DNA from: Bradyrhizobium archetypum
GTDB lineage: Bacteria; Pseudomonadota; Alphaproteobacteria; Rhizobiales; Xanthobacteraceae
Reading direction: 5' to 3'
DNA: 64,000 nucleotides
Assembly (NCBI RefSeq): GCF_013114835.1
Contig: NZ_JAAVLW010000001.1
Span: forward strand, 496,001-560,000
Within the stretch, counting starts at the first letter, position 1. Each line of letters starts with the position of its first letter. Of this stretch, positions 8,496 to 17,600 are shown in pieces. The notes beneath the pieces were generated by a model that did not search any database, had not been told where the DNA came from, and saw nothing but the letters and a program-made list of their open reading frames with translations. Both the position numbers and the translations under genes were made by a program.

Positions 8496-9917
8496 GTGGC
8501 TGATCAGGGGCTGGTGCGTGACACGGCGGTAGCCATTGTCGGCAAGCTGAAATCGGGTGAAGTCACCCCGCTGGACCTGCTCGACGTGCTGGAAAAACGG
8601 ATTGCCGAGGTCGACGGCCAGGTCAACGCGCTGCCGACGCTGTGCTTCGATCGCGCGCGTAAGCATGCCACCGTGCTGATGAACAAGCCGATCACCGAGC
8701 GCGGCCTGCTCGCCGGCCTTCCAATCCCGATCAAAGACCTGACCAACGTCGCCGGCGTGCTGACGACGCAGGGTTCGCCGATTTACAAGGATACGATTCC
8801 CGCAAAATCCGACATCCTGGTCGAGCATCTCGAAAACAATGGCGGGGTGATCTACGCCAAGTCGAACACGCCGGAGTTCGGTGCCGGCGCCAACACCTTC
8901 AATGAAGTGTTCGGCCCGACCCGCAATCCCTGGGACATTTCGCGCTCCGCGGCCGGCTCGTCGGGCGGCGCGGCGGCCGCGCTCGCGACCGGCACGGCGT
9001 GGCTCGCGCATGGCTCCGACATGGGCGGCAGCTTGCGCAACCCTGCAAGCTTCTGCGGCATCGTCGGATTACGGCCAAGCATCGGCCGCGTCGCGCATAC
9101 GGTGTCGGCAGCCGTCGACCGCAATCTCGGCGTCCACGGCCCGATGGCGCGCAATGTCGAAGACGTGGCGCTGCTGCTCGATGCCATGAGCGGCGAGCAT
9201 CGCGGCGATCCGCTGTCGCTGCCGGTGCTGCCGGGTTCGTTCCTGTCCGCGGCACGCTCGGGCAGCAAGCCGAAGCGCGTCGCCTATTCGCCCGATCTCG
9301 GCATCACGCCGGTCGACACCGAAGTCGCCGCGATCACCCGCAAGGCGGCGCAGCGCTTTGCCGAGGCTGGCGCCATTGTCGAGGAAGCCCATCCCGACCT
9401 GCGCGAGGCTCATGAATGCTTCCATGTGCTGCGCGCGTTCGACTTCGCGCTTTCCAAGGCGGCATTGCTGCGCAGCAAGCGCGACCTGCTCAAGCCCGAA
9501 GTGATCTGGAACATCGAGGAAGGCCTCAAGCTGACGGTCGAGCAGCTCGAACGCGCCGAAGCGCAGCGCGTCGCGATGTCTGCGCGCACGCTGGAATTTT
9601 TCGACAAATACGATCTGTTGCTTTGCCCCGCCACGATCGTGCCGCCCTTTCCGGTCGAAAACCGCTACGTCACGGAGTGCGGCGGCAAGAAGTTCGACAA
9701 TTATGTCGAGTGGCTCGGCATCGTCTATGCGATCACGCTGGTGTGCTGCCCCGCGCTGTCGTTGCCCTGTGGATTTACGGCTTCCGGCTTGCCGGTCGGA
9801 CTGCAGGTCGTGGCACCGCCGCGCGGCGAGGCGCAGTTGCTTGCCGGAGCGAAGGTACTCGAGGACATTCTCGGTATCCGCGGTACGACGCCGATCGACC
9901 CACGGGCGCCCAAGTAA
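8496..9917 (+). CDS. Amidase (amidase-signature family)
   Basis: A 473-residue amidase-signature enzyme with the Ser-cisSer-Lys triad in context: Lys in IPIKDLTNV, cis-Ser in SDMGGSLRNPAS and nucleophile Ser in AGSSGGAAAA. The start is set at the GTG at 8496, because AGGAG at 8482-8486 has ideal spacing; an ATG at 8439 is in frame but has no such site and adds a poor N-terminus. Members hydrolyse carboxamides. Neighbouring the arylformamidase-like hydrolase and a dicarboxylate-type MFS transporter, it probably feeds an acid into central metabolism. Confidence 0.92.
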   Translation: MADQGLVRDTAVAIVGKLKSGEVTPLDLLDVLEKRIAEVDGQVNALPTLCFDRARKHATVLMNKPITERGLLAGLPIPIKDLTNVAGVLTTQGSPIYKDTIPAKSDILVEHLENNGGVIYAKSNTPEFGAGANTFNEVFGPTRNPWDISRSAAGSSGGAAAALATGTAWLAHGSDMGGSLRNPASFCGIVGLRPSIGRVAHTVSAAVDRNLGVHGPMARNVEDVALLLDAMSGEHRGDPLSLPVLPGSFLSAARSGSKPKRVAYSPDLGITPVDTEVAAITRKAAQRFAEAGAIVEEAHPDLREAHECFHVLRAFDFALSKAALLRSKRDLLKPEVIWNIEEGLKLTVEQLERAEAQRVAMSARTLEFFDKYDLLLCPATIVPPFPVENRYVTECGGKKFDNYVEWLGIVYAITLVCCPALSLPCGFTASGLPVGLQVVAPPRGEAQLLAGAKVLEDILGIRGTTPIDPRAPK

Positions 9918-10072
9918 TTTTGATTTGACAAAACATCGTCACCATCTCGCGCCGCCCACTCTCTTTGGTTCGGGTCCGGGAACCCGGCGTAGGTATCGCC
10001 GTTACCCATGGTTCTGAATCGGCGAATTGATCCGTCCAAAGGGATCGCACGTCGCCCCCTTGGAGACGAATC

Positions 10073-11395
10073 ATGACCGATCAAGCCGTCAAAGCCGCCG
10101 ACGATCATTTCGACATCCAGGACGTCGAACGACGGGTCAAGGCGATCTTCATCGGCTCGGTCGGCAATCTCGTCGAATGGTACGATTTCTACGCCTATAC
10201 CGCCTTTGCGCTGTATTTCGCGCCGGCCTTCTTTCCAAACAGCGATCCGGTGGTGCAGCAGCTCAACGCCGCGGTGCTGTTCGCAGCGACCTTCCTGATG
10301 CGCCCGCTCGGCGGCTGGCTCTTCGGTTTCATCGCCGACCGTTACGGAAGGCGGCTGTCGCTGACGCTGTCGGTCGTCTTCATGTGCTTCGGCTCACTGA
10401 TCATCGCGGTGACGCCGACCTATGCCACGATCGGGTTTGCTGCTCCCGCCGTTCTGGCGCTGGCGCGCATCATCGAAGGCCTGAGCCTCGGCGGCGAATA
10501 CGGCGCCAGCGCGACCTATCTGACCGAAGTCGCCGATCCCCGGCACCGCGGCTTCTATTCGAGCTTCCAGTATGTGACGTTGATCGGAGGCCAGCTCACC
10601 GCCATCATGGTGCTGTTGCTCTTGCAAAAGGTGTTCTTGACGCCCGAACAATTGAAGGACTGGGGCTGGCGAATTCCGTTCGTGATCGGCGCCCTGCTCG
10701 CGGTTGTTGCCGCCGTGATGCGGCGTAACCTGCATGAGACCGAGGCGTTCGAGGAAGCCAAGAAGGTGATCAAGCCGACCGGCTCGATCCGCGGCCTTCT
10801 GAAATATCCGCGCGAGCTGTTGCTGGTGGTTGGCCTCACCGCCGGAGGTACCGCGGCGTTCTATACCTTCACCACCTACATGCAGACCTTCGTCAAACTG
10901 TCCGTTGGACTGACCGAGGACCAGACCACTTACGTGATCTTCGGCTCGCTGATTTTCGCGACCCTGTTGCAGCCAATCTATGGCGGCCTGTCCGATCACA
11001 TCGGCCGCAAGCCGCTGCTGATCTTCTTTGGGCTAGCCGGTACACTGTCGACGGTCCCGATCCTGACGACCTTGAAGGAAACCAAATCGCCGTTTGCAGC
11101 TTTCCTGCTGATCTGCGCCGCCTGGCTGTTCGTTGCGGGCTACACCTCGATCAACGCGGTGGTGAAGGCCGAACTGTTCCCGACCAACGTTCGCGCACTC
11201 GGTGTCGGCCTGCCCTATGCCATCACGGTATCGCTGTTCGGCGGCACCGCACCCGCGATTGCGCTCTATTTCAAGACGCTGGGACATGAGGACTGGTTCT
11301 ACTATTATCTCAGCGGCATGATCTTCCTCTCGCTCATCATCTATGCCACGATGCGCGATACCAAGCATGCCTCGGCGATGCATCGCCACGAGTGA
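10073..11395 (+). CDS. MFS transporter, metabolite:H+ symporter (KgtP/ShiA-like)
   Basis: A 440-residue inner-membrane symporter with 12 predicted membrane helices. The first helix contains GNLVEWYDFYAY, the MHS-family hallmark, and DRYGRR follows helix 2. A second half begins near LLVVGLTAGGTAAFY and has DHIGRKP in the matching loop. MHS proteins import dicarboxylates, shikimate, citrate or betaines. GGAG lies before the ATG at 10073. It is followed after 10 bases by the sulfite-oxidase-like gene and 21 bases later by the OsmC fusion, so the three are probably one transcript. The substrate is not known. Confidence 0.9.
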   Translation: MTDQAVKAADDHFDIQDVERRVKAIFIGSVGNLVEWYDFYAYTAFALYFAPAFFPNSDPVVQQLNAAVLFAATFLMRPLGGWLFGFIADRYGRRLSLTLSVVFMCFGSLIIAVTPTYATIGFAAPAVLALARIIEGLSLGGEYGASATYLTEVADPRHRGFYSSFQYVTLIGGQLTAIMVLLLLQKVFLTPEQLKDWGWRIPFVIGALLAVVAAVMRRNLHETEAFEEAKKVIKPTGSIRGLLKYPRELLLVVGLTAGGTAAFYTFTTYMQTFVKLSVGLTEDQTTYVIFGSLIFATLLQPIYGGLSDHIGRKPLLIFFGLAGTLSTVPILTTLKETKSPFAAFLLICAAWLFVAGYTSINAVVKAELFPTNVRALGVGLPYAITVSLFGGTAPAIALYFKTLGHEDWFYYYLSGMIFLSLIIYATMRDTKHASAMHRHE

Positions 11396-11405
11396 CGGTT
11401 CAGAT

Positions 11406-12071
11406 ATGGCCGATGAGAACGAGCCGCCGCCGGAAAGCAAGCTGACGCGCAGCAAGCAGCGCTGGGCGCGCGAGGGAAAATTCCTTACCGGCAGGATATT
11501 GCGGCCGGAGCAAGCGCGGCTGCCGCCCGGCCAGCATCTGACCAGGGATTGGCCGACGCTCGACCTGGGGCTGACGCCGAACATCTCGCGCGAACGCTGG
11601 CGTCTCGACGTCTATGGCGCGGTCGAGAATCCTCTGTTCTGGGATTTCGTCCAGCTCACGGCCCAACCACAGAGCAGGTTCGTGTCCGACATCCACTGCG
11701 TCACGACCTGGTCGCGCTACGACAATCAGTGGGAGGGACTGGCGACGCGCGATCTCCTCGATGCCTGCCGGCCGCGCGAGGAAGCGCGCTTCGTGGTGCT
11801 GCATTCCCATGACGGCTACACCACCAACCTGGCGCTGGAAGATTTTGCCGCCGACGACGCACTGCTCGCCCATAGCTGGTCCGGCGCGCCGCTGGAGCAG
11901 GAGCATGGCGGCCCGGTACGGCTCGTGGTGCCGCATCTCTATTTCTGGAAAAGCGCGAAATGGCTGCAAAGCATCGAATTTCTCGCTGAGGACCAGCCGG
12001 GCTACTGGGAAGTCCGCGGCTATCACAACCGCGGCGACCCGTGGGCCGAGCAGAGATATTCAAGCGACTAG
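11406..12071 (+). CDS. Sulfite oxidase-like molybdopterin oxidoreductase (YuiH-type)
   Basis: A 221-residue cytoplasmic protein of the oxidoreductase molybdopterin-binding family. The conserved block SDIHCVTTWSRYDNQWEG holds the cysteine expected to bind molybdenum, and the C-terminal part has HLYFWKSAKWLQ and RGYHNRGDPW. No signal peptide or Tat motif is present, unlike MsrP. The ATG at 11406 is preferred to the upstream frame that overlaps the MFS gene. The natural substrate of this branch is unclear. With an OsmC-type protein next and a thiosulfate-type transporter converging, a sulfur or redox role is likely. Confidence 0.88.
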   Translation: MADENEPPPESKLTRSKQRWAREGKFLTGRILRPEQARLPPGQHLTRDWPTLDLGLTPNISRERWRLDVYGAVENPLFWDFVQLTAQPQSRFVSDIHCVTTWSRYDNQWEGLATRDLLDACRPREEARFVVLHSHDGYTTNLALEDFAADDALLAHSWSGAPLEQEHGGPVRLVVPHLYFWKSAKWLQSIEFLAEDQPGYWEVRGYHNRGDPWAEQRYSSD

Positions 12072-12092
12072 CACCAATCAGGGGGAGCAGCC

Positions 12093-13316
12093 ATGCCAAC
12101 TGAACGCTTTCAATTCAACGGTGAAGGCGGTCATCAACTTGCCGCTGCACTGGACACGCCCGACGGACCAGTCCACGCTTACGCGCTGTTCGCGCATTGC
12201 TTCACCTGCGGCAAGGACGTGCTGGCGGCCAAGCGGATAGCGACGGCGCTAACGGCCAAAGGCATTGCGGTGCTGCGCTTCGACTTTACCGGCCTTGGCG
12301 CCAGCGAAGGCGAATTCGCCAACTCCACCTTCTCTTCGAACGTTGCCGATCTCGTTCGCGCCGCAGCCCATCTCCGTGAAACCCGCGCAGCGCCGACGCT
12401 GCTGATAGGTCACAGCCTCGGCGGCACGGCCATCCTTGCCGCCGCCGGGCAGATCCCGGAAGCGAAGGCGGTCGTCACCATCGCCGCGCCTTCGGATCCC
12501 GTGCACGTCACGCATCTGTTCAGGGATCGCATTGAGGACATCCGCACGCATGGCGAGGTGGAGGTCCAACTCGCCGGACGGGCATTTCATATCAAGCGTG
12601 AATTCCTCGACGACGTCGCCGAACACAGCCTGGCGGCGCACATCGCAAAACTCCACAAGGCGCTGCTGGTCATGCATTCGCCGACCGATGACACAGTCGG
12701 CATCGACCACGCCACCAGGATTTTCGCCGCGGCCAAGCATCCCAAGAGCTTTGTGTCGCTGTCGGGCTCCGATCATCTGCTCAGCGGCAAGCGTGACGCC
12801 GCCTATGTCGCCGGCGTCATCGCCGCCTGGGCCGAGCGCCATATCGAGCCCGCCGTCGTGCAGCCGACTTCTGCTACGACCGAGGCGCGGCGCCATGTCG
12901 TGGTGCGCGAAACCCGCAACAGCAAGTTCCAGCAGATCGTCACCGCGGGTCCCCATGAAATGGTCGCGGATGAGCCGGTCGCCGTCGGCGGCCAGGATAG
13001 CGGGCCTGGTCCCTATGACTTCTTGCTCGCAGGCCTCGGCGCCTGCACGTCGATGACGATGCGGATGTATGCCGACCGCAAATCACTGCCGCTGGACCGC
13101 GTCACCGTGACGCTGAAGCACAGCAAGATTCACGCAAAGGACTGCGAGGAGTGCGAAACGCGGGAGGGCATGCTGGATCAAATCGACCGGGTGATCGCGG
13201 TGGAAGGCGCGCTCGACGCCGATCAGCGCGCACGGCTGATGGAGATCGCCGACAAATGCCCGGTGCACCGGACACTGACGTCGGAAATCCGGATCGTGAC
13301 GAAGGCCGCGGATTAG
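12093..13316 (+). CDS. Bifunctional alpha/beta hydrolase-OsmC fusion protein
   Basis: A 407-residue two-domain protein. Residues 1 to about 250 are an alpha/beta hydrolase with nucleophile elbow GHSLGG and a late SGSDHLLSG motif for the catalytic His. Residues from about 265 form an OsmC domain with both peroxidatic-type cysteines: LGACTSMTMRM and DKCPVHRTL. OsmC proteins reduce organic hydroperoxides with thiols. AGGGGGAGC lies before the ATG at 12093. It is third in the run after the MFS and sulfite-oxidase-like genes. Its stop overlaps the stop of the convergent transporter gene by 4 bases. Confidence 0.93.
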   Translation: MPTERFQFNGEGGHQLAAALDTPDGPVHAYALFAHCFTCGKDVLAAKRIATALTAKGIAVLRFDFTGLGASEGEFANSTFSSNVADLVRAAAHLRETRAAPTLLIGHSLGGTAILAAAGQIPEAKAVVTIAAPSDPVHVTHLFRDRIEDIRTHGEVEVQLAGRAFHIKREFLDDVAEHSLAAHIAKLHKALLVMHSPTDDTVGIDHATRIFAAAKHPKSFVSLSGSDHLLSGKRDAAYVAGVIAAWAERHIEPAVVQPTSATTEARRHVVVRETRNSKFQQIVTAGPHEMVADEPVAVGGQDSGPGPYDFLLAGLGACTSMTMRMYADRKSLPLDRVTVTLKHSKIHAKDCEECETREGMLDQIDRVIAVEGALDADQRARLMEIADKCPVHRTLTSEIRIVTKAAD

Positions 13317-14371
13317 GCGGCAGCCAGTGGCCGCACCCGCAGCGCGCCGCGCAAGCCGGCGGCGGTGCCGACAAGGATGCCGGCGAAGGCGATCAGCGAC
13401 GCCAGCGCCAGCGTGGAAAATCCTGTCAGCCCCTGCCCGATCGAGCAGCCGAACGCCATCACGCCGCCCGCCCCCATCAGCGCGGCACCACTGCCGGAGC
13501 GCAGCATGTGGCGCGGCGATTGATAGCCTTCGAGCTGAAAGCGCCCGGTCAATAGCGCGGTCGCCAGGCTGCCGGCGAACACGCCGAATACCGTCACGAT
13601 GCCGAAGTTCAGCGTCGAGCCCGTCGACAGCATGACGTATTGCAACGCGTCCGCGATCGGCGCGATGAAGGTGAGCGAGGTCACCGGCGCAGGATTGAAT
13701 TCGTCCGCGCCGAGATAGCCACTCGCAAACCAGCCCGCCGCGACCAGCAGGCCGATGACGAGCCCTGCGGCGATCTGGCCCGGCGAGCGGCGGAACGAGG
13801 GATGCGCAAAGGCGAAGATGATCAGCGCCGCAGAGATGATCGAGGCTGCCAGCATCCGTGCGGCCGTCGGGCTCAGGCCGGCCGCTGCAAACAGCGCGGG
13901 CACGGAGTTTGCCGTTGCCGAGGTCTGGGACGCACCGACCATCGCGATGCGCGCCGGCGCGATCAGGCCTTTCAGCGTCATCTGGGCGAAGATCGCCAGC
14001 ACGACGACGACGACGAAGGAGCGGAGGTTGCCGCGCCCGAGCAGCACCAGCGCGCGAGAACCGCAGCCGTTCGCAAGCACCATGCCGTAGCCAAACAGCA
14101 GTCCGCCAAAGAACATCACCGGCCCGGAGAATGATGGCTGAAGATAAATCGACTTGCCGATATCGACGAGGCCGGCCGCCGCCAGCAACTGCGTCGCGGC
14201 AACGGCAACGCCGATTGCCAGCGCATAGCTCCGCACCAGCCGGGCATCGCCTTCCGCCCAAAATCCCCGGAGGCTGCTGAGCAGGCAAAAGCCGCTCAAC
14301 AATCCGACCGATCCATAAAGGAGGCCGATCAGCAATCCGCTGACGACGACAATATTGGCACTGTCCAGCAC
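13313..14371 (-). CDS. YeeE/YedE (TsuA-like) thiosulfate-type transporter
   Basis: A 352-residue integral membrane protein with many helices and an internal repeat. It has three conserved cysteine sites: Cys29 (SGFCLLS), Cys103 (NGCGSRAL) and Cys309 (FGCSIGQG). In the structurally known thiosulfate transporter TsuA/YeeE, three cysteines at corresponding positions relay thiosulfate, so uptake of thiosulfate or a related sulfur species is a good inference. The start is GTG at 14371, with AGGGAACGGGA upstream. No TusA/YeeD partner gene follows in the window. Confidence 0.88.
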   Translation of the reverse strand: MLDSANIVVVSGLLIGLLYGSVGLLSGFCLLSSLRGFWAEGDARLVRSYALAIGVAVAATQLLAAAGLVDIGKSIYLQPSFSGPVMFFGGLLFGYGMVLANGCGSRALVLLGRGNLRSFVVVVVLAIFAQMTLKGLIAPARIAMVGASQTSATANSVPALFAAAGLSPTAARMLAASIISAALIIFAFAHPSFRRSPGQIAAGLVIGLLVAAGWFASGYLGADEFNPAPVTSLTFIAPIADALQYVMLSTGSTLNFGIVTVFGVFAGSLATALLTGRFQLEGYQSPRHMLRSGSGAALMGAGGVMAFGCSIGQGLTGFSTLALASLIAFAGILVGTAAGLRGALRVRPLAAA

Positions 14372-14430
14372 TGGTGTGTTCCCGTTCCCTCGCAGCCGAC
14401 TAGCCGTTACGGCTCAAATAGGACGCAATT

Positions 14431-14444
14431 TCAGCAATTGCTAA
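14431..14444 (-). promoter_or_regulatory. Candidate operator upstream of the YeeE/YedE gene
   Basis: TCAGCAATTGCTAA is a 14-bp dyad with one mismatch, containing the perfect core AGCAATTGCT, about 60 bases before the transporter start. It has the size of an ArsR- or MarR-type site. The rest of 14372-14608 shows only a 5-bp-arm dyad at 14402-14414 (AGCCG TTA CGGCT). The regulator is not known. Confidence 0.3.
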
Positions 14445-14608
14445 TATGTTGGAAACAGAGGGGCGTCCATGGCCCGCTGACGCGGAAAATGAATCCGTTA
14501 CATTGGCCTGCAACGAAGGAATAAAGCCGCTGCGATCGATGGCGTTGAGGGAGATTTGTTTCCCATGAAAAATCGGAAAGATCCTGCGCGTCCAGCGAAT
14601 GCCGGTCG

Positions 14609-15628
14609 TCAAGGCCGCAGGATCACCCGATCCCTCGCCGAGCCCGCGACCGCGATAAAGGCCGCACGAGCCTGCTCCAGCGGGTAGATCGCATTCGGCT
14701 GGATCGCGAATGGCTTGAGCTGACCGCCGGCAAAGCCGGGGCCGAGTTCCTGTAGCACCGCGCCGGTCGCGATCGACGACAGGCCGAGCGTATCGATGCC
14801 CACGTAAGTGTGCTGGCCGCGATAGAATTCCAAGATGTTGAACTGCACGATACGGTCGATCGCAGCAATCAGGATCTGCCGCCCGCGCAGCGCCAGTGAT
14901 TTATGCGCAGCGTCGAAATAGGGATCGCCAACCGTGTTGAACACGATGTCGGCGCCCTTGCCGCCGGTGAGTTCGCGCACGCGCGCCGCGACGTCGATCG
15001 CGGAGGCGTCGATCACCTCGACCGACGAATTGGCATGGCCTTCATACGGCTCGCTCTTGCGCACGACGCCGATCACGCGCGCGCCGTGCCAGCTTGCGAT
15101 CTGCACCGCCGCCTGCCCGACCTTGCCATTGACACCCATCACGAGCACGGTCTCCCCAGCCTTCGGGATGCCGGCTCGCCGCAAGCCTTCCATTGCGGTG
15201 ACGAAGGGCACGCCGATGCCGGCGGCCTCTTCCCATGAAATGCCCTTCGGTTTTTCGACCACGGCATCCATCTCGACCACGAGATGCGTGGCGTGGGTGC
15301 CATCACGGCGGATGCCGAGATCGCCCGAGGAGCCGAACACCTCGCGACCGACCCAGCCTTCCGGCCCATCAAGCACGACACCGGCATAGTCGCGGCCCGG
15401 CGTGCGCGGGAATACGGCGTAAGGCATCAAGCCGGTCGCGGCCTTGACGTCGGATGGATTGACGGCCGCGGCCTTGATTTCGATCAGCAACTCGCTTTCG
15501 CCGCGTGACAACGCACGCGTCTCGATCACCGGCGCGAGCGAACCGGCGTCGGCGACTTTGTGCGGCAGGCGGACGCAGCGGGCCTGGACCGTAACGGGTT
15601 TAACGTCTTGCTCTTTCGCGCCCGGCAT
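14609..15628 (-). CDS. MDR-superfamily oxidoreductase (quinone oxidoreductase-like)
   Basis: A 339-residue zinc-independent medium-chain reductase. The GroES-like domain has AAAVNPSDVKAATG and FPRTPGRDYAG; the Rossmann part has VLVMGVNGKVGQAAVQ. The ATG at 15628 is chosen because AGGAAGG lies 5 bases before it; a TTG 18 bases upstream is the other option. The cysteines of the structural zinc lobe are not seen. It follows paaK after 33 bases on the same strand and may be transcribed with the phenylacetate genes, although no MDR enzyme is part of the standard pathway. Confidence 0.87.
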   Translation of the reverse strand: MPGAKEQDVKPVTVQARCVRLPHKVADAGSLAPVIETRALSRGESELLIEIKAAAVNPSDVKAATGLMPYAVFPRTPGRDYAGVVLDGPEGWVGREVFGSSGDLGIRRDGTHATHLVVEMDAVVEKPKGISWEEAAGIGVPFVTAMEGLRRAGIPKAGETVLVMGVNGKVGQAAVQIASWHGARVIGVVRKSEPYEGHANSSVEVIDASAIDVAARVRELTGGKGADIVFNTVGDPYFDAAHKSLALRGRQILIAAIDRIVQFNILEFYRGQHTYVGIDTLGLSSIATGAVLQELGPGFAGGQLKPFAIQPNAIYPLEQARAAFIAVAGSARDRVILRP

Positions 15629-15661
15629 CGCGGCCTTCCTGCTCAATCTTCCAAGCAGGAG

Positions 15662-16993
15662 TTACTCTTTCGGCCGCTTGTCGTAAACACGTTTTGCCTT
15701 GCCGAGCGAACGTTCCAGCGTGTCCGGCGCCACCGCTTTCACGCGCGCGGTAATGCCGATGGTATTCTTGATGAAGGCCGAGACCTTGTCGGCGTGTGCC
15801 GTAAGTCCGCTGCCGTCCCAGCTTTCGGGGCGGGCTTCGGCGAGCACGGTCATCTCGTCCATTCGCCCTTCCCGCGTCAGCTCGATGATGAAATGGCCGC
15901 CGCACCAGTCGGCCGCCAGCAGTGCCTCCTCGATCTGGGTCGGGAATACGTTGACGCCGCGCAGGATGATCATGTCGTCGGAACGCCCCGTCACCTTCTC
16001 CATGCGCCGCATGCCCGGCCGCGCCGTGCCCGGCAGCAGCCGCGTCAGGTCGCGGGTGCGATAACGAATGATCGGAAAGCCCTGTTTGGTGAGCGAGGTG
16101 AAGACCAATTCGCCCTTTTCGCCGTCCGCCAACACCGCGCCGGTCTCGGGATCGATCACCTCGGGATGGAAATGATCTTCCCAGATATGCAGGCCATCCT
16201 TGGTCTCGACGCATTCCTGCGCCACGCCGGGACCGATCACTTCCGATAGGCCGTAGATATCGGTCGCATCCATGTCGAACGCCTGCTCGATCTCGGCGCG
16301 CATGGCGTTGGTCCAGGGCTCGGCGCCGAAAATGCCGAACTTCAGCGACGATTTGCGCGGGTCGAGGCCCTGCCGCTTGAACTCGTCCAGAATCGCCAGC
16401 ATGTAGCTCGGCGTCACCGTGATGATGTCGGGCTTGAAATCGTTGATCAGTTGCACCTGGCGCTCGGTCATGCCGCCGGAAACCGGCACCACGGTGCAGC
16501 CGAGCTTTTCGGCGCCGTAGTGCACGCCAAGCCCGCCGGTGAACAGGCCGTAGCCATAGGCATTATGAATGATCATGCCGCTGCGGCCGCCGGCGGCGCG
16601 GATCGAACGCGCCATCACCTCCGACCAGATGTCGATGTCGGCTTGGGTATAGCCGACCACGATCGGCTTGCCGGTCGTGCCCGACGACGCATGAACACGG
16701 ACTAGTTTCTCGCGCGGCACCGCGAACATGTTGAAGGGATAGTTGTCGCGCAGATCGGTCTTCACCGTGAACGGAAATTTGGCGAGATCGGAGAGCTGCC
16801 TGAAATCGGACGGATGCACGCCGGCCGTATCGAACGCTTTTCTGTAATGCGCGACATTGTCATAGGCGTGTCTGAGCGACCAGGCGAGACGCTTGGTCTG
16901 CAGCGCCATGATCTCGTCGCGCGAGGCGCGTTCAGCCTCGTCCAATTCAGCGCCGTAACCGCTTCCGCTGGATTTCAATCTTGCCATGGCCAT
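15662..16993 (-). CDS. paaK: Phenylacetate-CoA ligase
   Basis: A 443-residue ANL-superfamily ligase, the usual PaaK length. The phosphate loop is HASSGTTGKPIVVGY. Other PaaK blocks are YGYGLFTGGLG, GAEPWTNAMR and DIYGLSEVIGPGVA, with RSDDMIILRGVNVFPTQIEE at the hinge to the C-terminal domain. It activates phenylacetate to phenylacetyl-CoA, the first step of the pathway. The ATG at 16993 has AGAGGAA 6 bases upstream; a second ATG six bases on is possible. It lies directly after paaI, far from paaA in transcript order, but still on the same strand. Confidence 0.96.
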   Translation of the reverse strand: MAMARLKSSGSGYGAELDEAERASRDEIMALQTKRLAWSLRHAYDNVAHYRKAFDTAGVHPSDFRQLSDLAKFPFTVKTDLRDNYPFNMFAVPREKLVRVHASSGTTGKPIVVGYTQADIDIWSEVMARSIRAAGGRSGMIIHNAYGYGLFTGGLGVHYGAEKLGCTVVPVSGGMTERQVQLINDFKPDIITVTPSYMLAILDEFKRQGLDPRKSSLKFGIFGAEPWTNAMRAEIEQAFDMDATDIYGLSEVIGPGVAQECVETKDGLHIWEDHFHPEVIDPETGAVLADGEKGELVFTSLTKQGFPIIRYRTRDLTRLLPGTARPGMRRMEKVTGRSDDMIILRGVNVFPTQIEEALLAADWCGGHFIIELTREGRMDEMTVLAEARPESWDGSGLTAHADKVSAFIKNTIGITARVKAVAPDTLERSLGKAKRVYDKRPKE

Positions 16994-17012
16994 GGCGTGT
17001 TCCTCTCGCTTG

Positions 17013-17471
17013 CTATTCTTGTTTGGTCTCTTCGTCCGCGGACGGCAACCACGTGCCGGCGACGGTGCGGGAGTGGCCGCGGAACTCGGCGATCACGACA
17101 TCACCGGCGGTGACGCGGACGTCGTAGATGCCGGACCGGCCGTTGCGCGAAATTTCGCGCGCCGTCGCAACCAGCACGTCGCCAAGCTTGCCCGGCCGGA
17201 TGAAGGCGATATCGCATTGCGCGGCGACCGCGCGCTCATTGCGGGAGTTGCAGGCAAAGGCGAAGGTGGAATCGGCCAAGAGGAAGATGAATCCGCCATG
17301 GGCGATACGCTGGCCGTTGACCATGTGCGGCGCCACCGTCATCGTCAGCGTCGCCTGCCCGGGCTTGACCTCGACAATCTTCATGCCGAGGCCCTTGCTG
17401 GCGTCGTCTTCCTTCCACATCGCATCCGCGCAGGCGCGGGCGATCTCGTCGGGCGACAGCGCGACGTTCAT
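17013..17471 (-). CDS. paaI: PaaI hotdog-fold thioesterase
   Basis: A 152-residue hotdog thioesterase with the signature GQRIAHGGFIFLLADSTFAF; the HGG and downstream Asp are the catalytic region of PaaI. PaaI removes CoA from dead-end intermediates such as ring-hydroxylated phenylacetyl-CoA and protects CoA pools. The ATG at 17471 fits family length; a GTG at 17525 would add 18 basic residues. The gene sits between paaE and paaK with 19 bases to paaK, so the two are probably co-transcribed. Confidence 0.94.
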   Translation of the reverse strand: MNVALSPDEIARACADAMWKEDDASKGLGMKIVEVKPGQATLTMTVAPHMVNGQRIAHGGFIFLLADSTFAFACNSRNERAVAAQCDIAFIRPGKLGDVLVATAREISRNGRSGIYDVRVTAGDVVIAEFRGHSRTVAGTWLPSADEETKQE

Positions 17472-17600
17472 GGCTGATAACCCGCTCGGCGAGACGATTC
17501 CACGCCGTTTTCTCCCTGTGCGCACGGGCCTGTTCGGCCTCTTTACGTAGTGTGGGAACGAAGCACCCTAGGTGTCAACGATTCCCTGGTTTCTTGCCGA

